Below are positions 1-8,800 of a stretch of 64,000 bases of DNA, piece by piece (position 1 is the first letter of the stretch; each line of letters opens with the position of its first letter). The notes below the pieces were generated by a model, which searched no databases, was not told the origin of the DNA, and saw nothing but the letters and a program-made list of their open reading frames with translations. The position numbers and the translations under genes were made by a program. Source of the stretch: Stomatohabitans albus (lineage in GTDB: Bacteria > Actinomycetota > Nitriliruptoria > Euzebyales > Euzebyaceae); assembly GCF_036336025.1 (NCBI RefSeq), contig NZ_JAYKKE010000002.1, positions 1 through 64,000 on the forward strand. The letters run 5' to 3'.

Positions 1-1
1 G

Positions 2-166
2 CCGGTGGTGTTGAGTGGTAAGGATGCCTTATTGCCTGAGACGGCGACGTGGTTAGCGCCGGGTGCGACTCGTAAACCCCCAACCCGCGTGATCTGTGGG
101 TACAGCGTGGGCTCATTACAAGCCTGTGCCTTCTCACCGGCTACTGCCAAAACGAATGAGAACTAG
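2..166 (+). CDS. C-terminal fragment, possible cell-wall-binding repeat protein
   Basis: An open frame enters from the left edge and stops at TAG 164-166, giving about 54 residues. The fragment begins PVVLSGKDALLPETATWL and contains a TRVICGYSVGSLQAC segment. The pattern of a hydrophobic strand, a Gly-Lys-Asp-Ala-Leu step and a second hydrophobic strand ending near a glycine resembles the last unit of a CWB2 (PF04122-type) cell-wall-binding repeat, which anchors secreted proteins to the wall. The resemblance is by eye and the protein is cut, so the family call is tentative. A 7-bp inverted repeat (157-163 with 177-183) spans the stop codon, and a strong hairpin follows at 207-240. Confidence 0.4.
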   Translation, partial: PVVLSGKDALLPETATWLAPGATRKPPTRVICGYSVGSLQACAFSPATAKTNEN

Positions 167-206
167 CCAGGAGGTCGTTCTCAATCCCACAAACCGGTAA
201 CGGTTC

Positions 207-240
207 AGGACCCCGATACGCATACGCGCATCGGGGTCCT
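207..240 (+). terminator. Terminator-like hairpin after the first gene
   Basis: The arms AGGACCCCGAT and ATCGGGGTCCT form a perfect 11-bp stem around a 12-base loop. No U-run follows, so termination may be factor-assisted or inefficient. It separates the leftmost gene from the AT-rich promoter region of the flavodoxin lipoprotein. Confidence 0.55.
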
Positions 241-362
241 CGTGGTGTGTAACCGCATAATTCTTGCCACCACCAGGCCAAAAGGCCTCTAACCAGGGGT
301 GATGAATACCAAGGGCGAGGGTGTAAAAAGATGATTTATTTTCATTTATTCTCTGAAAACAG

Positions 363-392
363 TTGACGAAGTCTTAAGGAAACCTTTATTTT
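363..392 (+). promoter_or_regulatory. Candidate promoter for the flavodoxin lipoprotein gene
   Basis: TTGACG at 363-368 is a good -35 hexamer. TATTTT-like sequence lies 17 to 18 bases downstream (386-392) in a notably AT-rich stretch that begins near 325. The gene follows at 432 behind a strong AAGGAGG site (419-425). The -10 match is weak, so this is a candidate only. Confidence 0.35.
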
Positions 393-431
393 CACGTGTA
401 TCAAGTAACAGAGAAATGAAGGAGGCCTTAT

Positions 432-1070
432 ATGAATATTCGTCGCAACGTTAGCTGGTTGGTAGCGCTCATTTCTAGTTTGGTACTGATGTTGACCGCC
501 TGTAGCCAATCTGGGACATCGGCAACCGGGGCATCAGAGTCAGGTGCAGCTTCTGGTGGCGGAGATGCTAAAGCCCTGGTGGTGTACTTCTCACGCACGA
601 AAGGAATTGAAGGCGGAGACCTTGATATCGGGCATACCAAACGTGTGGCTATGTTCATCAAGGACTACATGAAGGCTGATGAGTACGAGATTGTTCCGGC
701 CAAGGACTACCCAGATACCTATGACGAAACCGTTGAAGTTGCTGAAAAGGAACTGGATTCAGACGCCCGTCCGGAGATTAAAAATCCGCTCCCTGATGTG
801 TCGGGTTATGACACCGTTTTTGTTGGTGCCCCTGTCTGGTACGACGAATACCCCAAAATTATCGAAACCTTCCTTGATGGTGTTGATCTCAAAGGAAAGA
901 CAATCGTGCCGTTTGTAACCCATGAAGGCTCAGAAATGGGTGGTGTACAAACTTTCATGGAAAAGAAGTATTCGGGTGAAAAGGTCTTAAAAGGCCTACC
1001 GATAGAAGGACCGAAATCGGCTGAATCGAAAGATGCGGTTGAAGCCTGGCTAAAGGAATTAGGGTTCTAA
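432..1070 (+). CDS. Flavodoxin-like lipoprotein
   Basis: This 212-residue protein has a lipoprotein signal: basic start, hydrophobic core and lipobox LTAC with Cys24. A Ser/Gly-rich linker (about 25-46) leads to a flavodoxin fold. VVYFSRTKG (50-58) matches the FMN-phosphate loop, VGAPVWYDEYP (131-141) matches a second flavin loop, and a third conserved stretch, FVTHEGSEMGG, follows at 161-171. The expected role is FMN-dependent electron transfer, here on the outer face of the membrane because of the lipid anchor. The start has a near-perfect AAGGAGG site six bases upstream. The next gene on the same strand encodes a membrane NAD(P)H/heme oxidoreductase, a plausible electron donor. The family is most like flavodoxin_4-type domains. 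The redox partner is inference. Confidence 0.82.
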   Translation: MNIRRNVSWLVALISSLVLMLTACSQSGTSATGASESGAASGGGDAKALVVYFSRTKGIEGGDLDIGHTKRVAMFIKDYMKADEYEIVPAKDYPDTYDETVEVAEKELDSDARPEIKNPLPDVSGYDTVFVGAPVWYDEYPKIIETFLDGVDLKGKTIVPFVTHEGSEMGGVQTFMEKKYSGEKVLKGLPIEGPKSAESKDAVEAWLKELGF

Positions 1071-1074
1071 CCAT

Positions 1075-1113
1075 TTTGGTGTGCACGTGTAATCAGTACA
1101 TGTGCACACCAAA
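1075..1113 (+). terminator. Long hairpin between the flavodoxin and ferric-reductase genes
   Basis: TTTGGTGTGCACGTGT pairs with ACATGTGCACACCAAA, a 16-bp stem with one G-U pair and a seven-base loop. It sits immediately after the flavodoxin stop and just before the next gene. No U-run follows, so it may be an mRNA stability element or partial terminator rather than a full stop. Confidence 0.55.
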
Positions 1114-1133
1114 GAGTGTTCAAGGGATTAGTT

Positions 1134-2480
1134 GTGTTAAAACGGTATCCTCTCGCCTGGTTTATAACCTGGTTTGTGGTCTTGTTCGTATTACCTGCTC
1201 CACTCGTACTCCTATTGCATATGGGGCTAGATGCACCCTTAGAAAAAATCGTCATTTATGATTTGGGCACGATCTGCTACGTGTGGTGGCTTATCAGTGT
1301 GGCCCTCTCAGCGCGCCCGAGTTGGCTTGACCGGCGAATTGGTCTCCCAGAAATATATTTCATCCACGGTTTTCTCGGGGTTCTCGCACTCGGTGCAGGA
1401 ACCATTCACGTATTTAATACAAAGACACCTAAGGCAATCGTGTATTGGACTGGCCAGATTGCGTGGTATTTAGCTATTTTTGGCCTGCTCTATGCGATTT
1501 TCTTCCTGAGTGGTTGGTTAGTTGATCGTATGCCCATCGCTAGGGGAATAAAGCAGCGTGTCACCCGTATACTCAAACACCAAGTTTCGGTGCGTATTCA
1601 TCAACTCCACTTTGTGGTTATCGGCTTGATTCTCGTTCACGTCCACGTCATTACTAAAATTGCTAGCATTCCCGGTTTTCTCATCGTCATTGATGCGTAC
1701 ACCGTGTTTGCTGTTGGCACATATCTATGGGCCAAAGCAGTGGTTAATGAATCAAAACGTCGTCGTGGATATGTGTTATCCAATACGCCATTAAATCGTG
1801 ATACCCATCAACTTGTGATCCGCCTTGATGAGCAAGCGCCTGGATACGAACCGGGTGACTTCTATTTTCTTTCGTTTAGGGGTACAACGGCAATATCGCC
1901 AGAACCCCATCCATTCTCCGCAACATATACGCCTGCAGTTGAAGCAACCAATCTTGAGGCCTTTACCCACCACCCAAAGACAACACCTCACACACGATTA
2001 TTAACATTCACGATTCGTGAACTTGGTGATTTCACCCAACACATCAGCAAAGTGCCAATTGATACGACTGTGCAACTCGAAGGACCGTTTGGCCGATTCA
2101 ACCGTGTTTTGCGTGACGATTCACCAACCCAACGACTTGTGCTGATCGGCATGGGAACAGGTATTGCCCCTATCTTGAGTTTGGCCTTGGGCTATGCCGC
2201 CATTCGACCGGTAACCATTTTTCACACGGTGCATACCGAAGATGACTTCTACTATGTCGATCAATTCGAAGCGCTTCAGGAAGCACATGAAGAGACGGTC
2301 TATCACCGCAAGATTCACCGGTACACACCTGAAGCGATTGCTGAACTGATGGGTGAAGACCTCTCGTGTGCGCGCTATGTCATCGTCGGTGGGGCGAGCG
2401 CGGTCCTTAAAATGCACCATGTACTCGTTGGCCTTGGTGTCCCAGCCCATCACATTGTGGATGAACGGTTGACCATGTAA
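1134..2480 (+). CDS. Ferric-reductase-like membrane NAD(P)H/FAD oxidoreductase
   Basis: About 448 residues. The N-terminal half has roughly six membrane helices with paired histidines in two helices (about residues 78/92 and 156/169), the spacing used to bind two hemes in ferric reductase and NADPH oxidase domains. The C-terminal half is a ferredoxin-reductase-type module: HPFS (about 259) is the FAD motif and IGMGTGIAPIL (about 340) the NAD(P)H-binding glycine loop. Such proteins pass electrons from cytosolic NAD(P)H across the membrane. I chose GTG 1134 because AAGGGA (1122-1127) lies six bases upstream; an in-frame GTG at 1116 would add six residues but falls against the preceding hairpin. 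The preceding flavodoxin lipoprotein is a likely external acceptor. Substrate (ferric iron, flavin, quinone or oxidised methionine repair) is not determined. Confidence 0.82.
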   Translation: MLKRYPLAWFITWFVVLFVLPAPLVLLLHMGLDAPLEKIVIYDLGTICYVWWLISVALSARPSWLDRRIGLPEIYFIHGFLGVLALGAGTIHVFNTKTPKAIVYWTGQIAWYLAIFGLLYAIFFLSGWLVDRMPIARGIKQRVTRILKHQVSVRIHQLHFVVIGLILVHVHVITKIASIPGFLIVIDAYTVFAVGTYLWAKAVVNESKRRRGYVLSNTPLNRDTHQLVIRLDEQAPGYEPGDFYFLSFRGTTAISPEPHPFSATYTPAVEATNLEAFTHHPKTTPHTRLLTFTIRELGDFTQHISKVPIDTTVQLEGPFGRFNRVLRDDSPTQRLVLIGMGTGIAPILSLALGYAAIRPVTIFHTVHTEDDFYYVDQFEALQEAHEETVYHRKIHRYTPEAIAELMGEDLSCARYVIVGGASAVLKMHHVLVGLGVPAHHIVDERLTM

Positions 2481-2597
2481 CTAACGTTTCCTTGTCATCG
2501 CATTCTTCTCAAGAGGCCATCGCGGTACGGGTACACCCTTTACCCTGGGCAGCACAAATCCGCATAAGCTGATGGCACGAGGTAAGGAGAAGCGGGG

Positions 2598-4235
2598 ATG
2601 GGGAAGTTCTGGATTGCGGGAGCCACCGTATTAACGGTACTGCTTACGGCATGTGCACAGACTCCAGCCCCGTCAACATCAACAACGCCTGAACCGACAG
2701 ATGCGGGTAATGAAGCTGAGATAGTTCCTATCGCCGATGGTCCCCATGCGCCTGAAGATCGTTCGTTTGCCCCACGAACGGTTTCAACCTCTCCCGGTGG
2801 GAAGGCCATGATTAGTGAAGTTGATTTAGGGAATGCGCAAACAGGGGAGTATCGTGCACCAATCCGGGGGGTACTTGTGGTCCCAACAGAACAGGCCTCC
2901 CCCGCGCCACTCATCGTGGTGAGCCACCTTCGCGTACCCAATTGTGCCAATGAACAATTTGCCTACCCGTGTCCAGAAGGTGTGGAGGAACTGCGCTTTG
3001 ATCGAGGCATGACCTATTTAGGTGAACATCTGGCTGCTCAGGGCTATGCAGCATTGATTCCCGATGTATCAGGTGCGTTCATAGGTGATCGACTCAATGA
3101 TCCTTATGACCAACGTGCCCTGTGGACCCAAACGGTCAGCACCCTGGTTAATGCCTTGCGTAGTGATATCTCCGGGACCACAGCAACCTATGGCCTTGAT
3201 GATGCTATTCGCCATGTCGATCTTGACCATGTGGGGTTATTCGTGCACTCACGATCAGGCATGATGGTTGATACGGCGATACAAACGCTAGGCGCTGACC
3301 ATGTCAAAAGCGTCTTGGCATACGGGCCTTCATATGACACGTTTGATCCCAACGAGTTCTCACCCGCAGGTCCCGATATCCCTTATCTTGCATTGGCTGG
3401 AGAGGCTGACCTTGATGTTGGGGCTTCCGCTAATCTGTGGTTGGCTGAGCACATTGGTACCGAACGCACGACTCCTGCATTAGCGGCATCGCTACCCGGG
3501 TTCGGGCATTTGCTCGTGAACCGTGCCTTGTCATCAACCGGACAAGATGAGCGCACCGCCTGTGATGTTGTGGCCTGCCCCGACGCTCGTGCGCATGAAC
3601 AACTCCTCACCACGGTGGCAGCGGCCTGGTTTAATACAACCGTTAAAGGGCAAGCTGACTCTCTGGGGGTTACCAGCAATGCGCCACTGCCCGATACCTT
3701 GGCCGGACAGCCAGTCACCTGGCTTGCGCATACCATTGGGACGCAGGTGACCCACATCGGACCAAGCGATTTGCAGGCACTGAAACCGGGTACGGCAGCT
3801 GTTTGCCGGCATAGTGACCCGATGAGTCCGGTTCCTGCAGAGAATCCCTGCCCTGAGCCTGAACAGGGAGTGATGGAAGTGGTGAATGAGGTCAGTCATC
3901 TCAAAGCAGCCAAAGCCAATGTGGATGTGGCTGGTGCAACGATGCTGGCCGTTCACCTCGCACCCGTTGGGGCGCCAGATGCGAAGTCACCTGGGACACC
4001 CATCACCATTGGGGTAACACTCGCTGATGGTAAGACCTGGGATCAATCCATAGCACCGAGTGACAGTGTATTAAAGAACCGTGCCACCACGGATGACAAT
4101 GGTACGTATCGGCTAGGGACGATTCGGATTGCCCTACCGGATTCGGTCACTGCAGGTGAGATTAAAACAGTAACAATCGAAGCCAACGAAGGCGCCGTAG
4201 AGGTCCGAGGGATTGACGTCGTGGCATCATCATAA
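2598..4235 (+). CDS. Secreted alpha/beta-hydrolase lipoprotein
   Basis: A 545-residue lipoprotein with lipobox LTAC (Cys19) and a Thr/Pro/Ser-rich linker. The central part is an alpha/beta-hydrolase: PLIVVSHL is the strand before the oxyanion loop, FVHSRSGMM (215-223) is the nucleophile elbow with probable Ser218, GEADLD (about 272) supplies an acid, and LPGFGHLL (about 300) supplies the histidine. This resembles dienelactone-hydrolase or chlorophyllase-type secreted esterases. The last 180 residues form a separate, probably beta-rich domain that I do not recognise. AAGGAG lies eight bases before ATG 2598. The stop overlaps the next start (TAATG). The substrate is unknown. Confidence 0.78.
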   Translation: MGKFWIAGATVLTVLLTACAQTPAPSTSTTPEPTDAGNEAEIVPIADGPHAPEDRSFAPRTVSTSPGGKAMISEVDLGNAQTGEYRAPIRGVLVVPTEQASPAPLIVVSHLRVPNCANEQFAYPCPEGVEELRFDRGMTYLGEHLAAQGYAALIPDVSGAFIGDRLNDPYDQRALWTQTVSTLVNALRSDISGTTATYGLDDAIRHVDLDHVGLFVHSRSGMMVDTAIQTLGADHVKSVLAYGPSYDTFDPNEFSPAGPDIPYLALAGEADLDVGASANLWLAEHIGTERTTPALAASLPGFGHLLVNRALSSTGQDERTACDVVACPDARAHEQLLTTVAAAWFNTTVKGQADSLGVTSNAPLPDTLAGQPVTWLAHTIGTQVTHIGPSDLQALKPGTAAVCRHSDPMSPVPAENPCPEPEQGVMEVVNEVSHLKAAKANVDVAGATMLAVHLAPVGAPDAKSPGTPITIGVTLADGKTWDQSIAPSDSVLKNRATTDDNGTYRLGTIRIALPDSVTAGEIKTVTIEANEGAVEVRGIDVVASS

Positions 4236-4963
4236 TGCGAGGCAAACGCACCCCACAACACGTAAAGCTCACCGTCCAGGGGACGGTTGTGGACGTGATA
4301 TTTAAGCCGATCAAGAACATCAATATCTCGGTGAGACCGCCTGCCGGTATGGTTCGGGTATCCGCACCGTTTCACGTGGGATTAGAAGGAGTCCGTGAAG
4401 CCATCCAAGGGCGTTGGGCCTGGATTCAGGCGCACCAACAGGAAATGCAATCTTCTGGCCAATGCGCCGACTACCAGTACATCACCGGTGAAATGCATCT
4501 GGTGTGGGGCCAGCGTGTACCGCTGCGCATCACTTATGCACAGAGGAGTCGTGCACAATTTGATGGACAGGAGTTAACCCTGTCAACGCCGCACAACGCT
4601 GACCTGAGTACCCGCAAAACGGTGCTTGATCGGTGGTACCGCCAAGAGAGCGAACGGGTTATTCCACCCTTTGTTGCCCAATGGCAACCCGTCATTGGTC
4701 AGCTCGTTCACCGTATTGCCTACCGGCGTATGAAAACCAAATGGGGGACATGTCAGCCACAAACCGGTGTGCTTCGCTTCAACACTGAACTTGCCAAGTA
4801 TGACCCGATGTGTTTGGAGTACGTCGTTGTGCATGAACTGGTGCACCTACTCGAAGGTAGCCATAATGCACGGTTCAAGTCATTGATGGCAACGTTTCTT
4901 CCTGATTGGCAAGAACGCAAGCGCATGTTGAACGATGCGGCACGGAGCGAGCTATGCACCTAA
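4235..4963 (+). CDS. YgjP-like (DUF45) zinc metallopeptidase-fold protein
   Basis: A 242-residue cytosolic protein. VVHELVHLLEGSHNARF near the C-terminus holds HExxH plus a later histidine as zinc ligands, and MKTKWGTCQ upstream is typical of the YgjP/DUF45 family (M48-like fold, WGTC motif). Family members are predicted metal-dependent hydrolases of uncertain substrate. The start overlaps the stop of the hydrolase lipoprotein by one base, so the two are probably translated together. A hairpin at 4976-5001 ends the unit. Confidence 0.85.
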   Translation: MRGKRTPQHVKLTVQGTVVDVIFKPIKNINISVRPPAGMVRVSAPFHVGLEGVREAIQGRWAWIQAHQQEMQSSGQCADYQYITGEMHLVWGQRVPLRITYAQRSRAQFDGQELTLSTPHNADLSTRKTVLDRWYRQESERVIPPFVAQWQPVIGQLVHRIAYRRMKTKWGTCQPQTGVLRFNTELAKYDPMCLEYVVVHELVHLLEGSHNARFKSLMATFLPDWQERKRMLNDAARSELCT

Positions 4964-4975
4964 TTGGACATGTAA

Positions 4976-5001
4976 CCGCCCACCAACGAAAAGGTGGGCG
5001 G
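4976..5001. terminator. Bidirectional hairpin between convergent genes
   Basis: CCGCCCACC and GGTGGGCGG form a nine-bp GC-rich stem with an eight-base loop. It lies between the end of the YgjP-like gene and the end of the reverse-strand lipoprotein gene and can serve both. Confidence 0.65.
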
Positions 5002-5023
5002 AGAATGTCGGGATGTTCGTGTG

Positions 5024-5227
5024 CTATTCAGATGCTGCTGGAACGGCTTCGGGCGTTACCGCTTGAGGTGTAACCGCCTGTGGGCTGACCGCTTCAGGTG
5101 TAGCGGCTACCGGGCTTGCCGTCACATCGTTAGGTATGGCCGTGGCCGTGGCATTCTCACTTGGCTGACCTGAACAAGCCGTCAAGAGAGCAGCGGCGAC
5201 GATGGAAAGGATGATGGTGCTACGCAT
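5024..5227 (-). CDS. Small repeat-tailed lipoprotein
   Basis: A 67-residue protein with a signal sequence and lipobox LLTAC (Cys18). The mature part is an unstructured, Ala/Pro/Thr/Val-rich tail that includes repeats of AVTPQ/AVTPE. There is no recognisable domain. It lies 29 bases downstream of the ferritin gene on the same strand and is probably cotranscribed with it. The function is unknown; the repetitive acidic tail suggests a surface spacer. Confidence 0.65.
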   Translation of the reverse strand: MRSTIILSIVAAALLTACSGQPSENATATAIPNDVTASPVAATPEAVSPQAVTPQAVTPEAVPAASE

Positions 5228-5256
5228 GGTGACGTTCCCACTAGTGTGAACGGGTG

Positions 5257-5760
5257 CTAATCACCAGCACCGGCACGGGCACCCAGTTCTTCATCAAGCC
5301 GGAGTAGGCCGTGCCCATCATCACCGATCAATTTGATCCGTCCAATAATTTCTGTGACCGTGGCTTCTTCTTCAAGCTGCTCGTCAACAAACCAGTTCAA
5401 TAGGGGGTAGGCGTCAATATCACCGTTGGATTGGGCTAACCGGTAGATGTCACGAATAGCCTCAGAAACCTTCTGTTCGTGAGCCAATGCGGCTTCAAAG
5501 GCTTCTAGCACAGTTGTGACATGCTTTGGCTGGGCGTGGATCTCGCCAAGAAGGGGAGTGGCGTCACGGTCCAGCATGTGGCTGATGAATTTGTCAGCGT
5601 GTTCTTCTTCTTCGGCTGATTGGGCTTTAAACCACCCTGCGATACCGGGAAGATTCAGGCTCTGCATATCGATGGAGAGCTGGCGGTACACGATGGCTGC
5701 GGTCAGTTCAAGTGTGACTTGGGTATTGAATGCGTCGGTAAGTTCTTTATTTAATTCCAT
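5257..5760 (-). CDS. ftn: Ferritin
   Basis: A 167-residue four-helix ferritin that stores iron by oxidising Fe(II) and packing it in a 24-subunit shell. The diiron ligands expected for FtnA-type ferritins are present: Glu18, Glu51, His54 (EEEEHADKF), Glu95, Gln128 and Glu131. The heme-ligand methionine of bacterioferritin (about position 52) is absent, so this is a non-heme ferritin. No clear Shine-Dalgarno site precedes ATG 5760. The small lipoprotein gene follows, and a ferric-reductase-like gene lies 3 kb away, giving this region an iron theme. Confidence 0.93.
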   Translation of the reverse strand: MELNKELTDAFNTQVTLELTAAIVYRQLSIDMQSLNLPGIAGWFKAQSAEEEEHADKFISHMLDRDATPLLGEIHAQPKHVTTVLEAFEAALAHEQKVSEAIRDIYRLAQSNGDIDAYPLLNWFVDEQLEEEATVTEIIGRIKLIGDDGHGLLRLDEELGARAGAGD

Positions 5761-5873
5761 ACGCTGAGTCTAGCGGAGTATTCGCTTGCGATTGCTTTGC
5801 TGAAGTACTTATGCCGTATCATCCCTTGGCCGATGGTTCACTACGTAGGCCTACGCAATGTACGTGGAGGTAG

Positions 5874-8800
5874 ATGGTGGCCGTCGATATGTTCTCGCCG
5901 TTTGGGGGCAATGCCCCACAAGTGCCCGAAGATCAGCATTTGGATGGGGGTGAACCAGTTGCTCCGCAAGTTGCACAAGCACTCAGCCAATGGCGTGATG
6001 CGTTGGTGAACCTTGATGGTAACAACCGACTTTTAAATTTTAGGCCGACACGCTCACGTACCATCGAGTTCGTTCAGCAGACTGCCGCACAGGTCTATAC
6101 CCAGATTGCATCATCCCAAGAAACATATGTTGTCGGGTTAAAACCAACCGAAGCCCTTACGGACCTCAACGGGGATGGAATCATCGACGATGAGGACGTC
6201 CTTATTTATGAAATGGGCGTGGTTAATGATGCTCAGCATGCGGCCTGTGTCTTTACCCAAAAAACTCAAGCTGAAGTAGATAAGTCCCTTCGCCAGACAC
6301 AAATCAAAGCCCGTGACGAATACATGGATAGGGGTATCCGTGTGCTTTATGCGGGGTTTGGTGAATTGGAGTGGACAGAACATACCCGTGGCGATGCGAG
6401 ACGCAGTCCGCTGGTATTGATTCCAGTCGTATTAGAATCTGACCGGCCCGGAGCGCGTCCCTATATCCAATTCTCTCAAGATGATGCGGTTATTAACCCA
6501 GCACTGAGTATCAAACTCTATGAGGAATTTGGTATCCAGCTCCCACCAGCTGAAGAGATGATGGCCCTTGTCGAAGAAGGCCGTATTGATGATGTGCTGG
6601 AAAGGTATCGCAGTCTTGACTGGCCATCAGGATGGCGTATTCAGGATCGTGCCTGCCTTGATGTATTCGCATTTGCGAACGAGGCGATGTATCGCGATTT
6701 GTTGGACAATGAAGCCCAGATCGTGCAGTCTCCGATTATTCGTGCAATCGGTGGCGGGCTTGGTTCTGATGCATCTCCCTTCGATTTTGAACCGGTTGAT
6801 CACACCACCATTGACACCGTTGCAGAACCAGAAACAACTCCGCTTGTCCTTGACGCAGATTCGAGTCAGCGTGCAGCTATCCAAGCAGCAGTGGAAGGCA
6901 AGAGCTTTATTCTGAATGGGCCACCAGGTACGGGTAAGAGCCAAACGATCGCCAATATTATTGGGGCACTGATTGATGCAGGGAAAAGTGTGCTCTTTGT
7001 CTCAGAAAAGGCTGTGGCCTTGGATGTGGTGCGTGACCGATTGACCGATAACGGGCTAGGTCCGTTTTTATTTGAGCTTCATAGCAAGAAGGCGAATCGG
7101 AAGGCTGTTGCCGCCCAATTGGGCCAGGCTTTGGTCACCCAACCCGTAGCTCCGCCACGCATGAGTCAAGTCGAAATGAGTCGGTTGCGTGATATCCGTG
7201 AGCAACTGACTGGCTATGTGACTGCAGCCAATGAAATCCGTGAACCCCTGGGTATGAGTTTCTTTGATCTGCTCGGTCGTCTTGAAGCCCTCCATAATGA
7301 TGTTCAGGGGCCACCGTTTGGGCTTGACCCGTTGACGATTACTGCCGAGACAATGGCTGACCTTGAACAGTTGATTGCGAGCCTCACCGCCCTGTGGCCT
7401 ACCGCATTAAAGGGTAAGCATGCTCTTTGGTATGGTGCGATCAATCGCCAAGATCCTCGCTATCTCTTCCAACAGATATTGCCTGTTCTTGAGCAGATTC
7501 AACAGCTCTTGTCAGAAACTACCGCCATTCGTGAACGCTTTGGGTTTAATAGCGGGTCTGATTTACAACGTGTTGCTACGTTGCTCGAAACCTGGCATCG
7601 AGAACCGTCCTTTCATCACAACCACTGGTTGACGGTCACGGCAATCCCTGCACTGATACAAGCCGTGGCTCGATATCACCAACGTACGGTCGAATTAGAC
7701 CAGGTCATCAGTCAGATAGAAGAACAATTTGGCAATAACTGGGCAGAGGTACGTCCACTGGCTGAACATCAGTTACCGGCTCGTGATATAGCCGCGGGGC
7801 AGATTCCTGGACTGACCGGTGAAACAACGGCCCGTCACATGATTGGTATTCGTGATGGGCTTGTTGCCAGTAAAACGAAGGTCGACACGTTAGAAAAAGC
7901 GATACAGGCGCTTGCCAACCATCTTGGAGCTGAGGTACCCACCACCTTTGATGGTGTGGCTGCACTTATCCGTTTTGCCCAGGTGATGACCAGCCAATTC
8001 CCCCCTCATGTGGGGTGGATCAATGATCCACAGGCATTGGCAACTGCTAAACAAGTAGCAACTGGGATGCATGATGCCTATGGCCAACTTAGTCAAACGG
8101 CACAAGCGGTAGAAGGGGTATTTACTGAACAAGCCTTACAGGTTGACTTAAGTGAAATTCAGCAGCTTGCGTCCACATCGACAGGCCTTTTTGGCAGGCT
8201 TGGAAGTGACCATAAACGCTTACGTCAACTGATCGGTGAAATCTCACCACTGCCATGGAAGGACGCTGTTGAACACCTACCTGAGGCGCAGGCATGGGCG
8301 CAAGCGAGCCAGCGCTATCAGGAATTAAACGCACAAGCTCAAACGGTCTTTGCATCATTCTTAACACCGGATGCAGGGCTTGATTGGGAGAAGATACGCC
8401 GTACGATCCAAGTCACTGAGCAGGTGCAAGGGGTGACGATTATTCATCCCCACGAAGCTGAACAACTGGTGCTTGACTCGGGTAAACAAGCCGCAGCTCG
8501 TCAATATGGGGCAGCCGTACAACAGCTCTTGCATGATGTCCAGACCAATCATTTAAAATGGACACAGGCTGATGGCGTGGTGCCGACTGCACTTGGAACA
8601 GTTACAACCCGACTGAACGAACGTATCGGTATAGCCGAAGATCTTGTACGGGTAGTGATGCGGTTCCAACAGCTTGGGCCGGACGTACCGATTCAGACCT
8701 ATGTTGCGGTTGCCTATTTGCGAACCTGGGCTGATAGCGCACTTCAAGCCGCAACACAAGCCCGTCATGCACTTCATGCCGCTGCCCCTCTTGACCAGGA

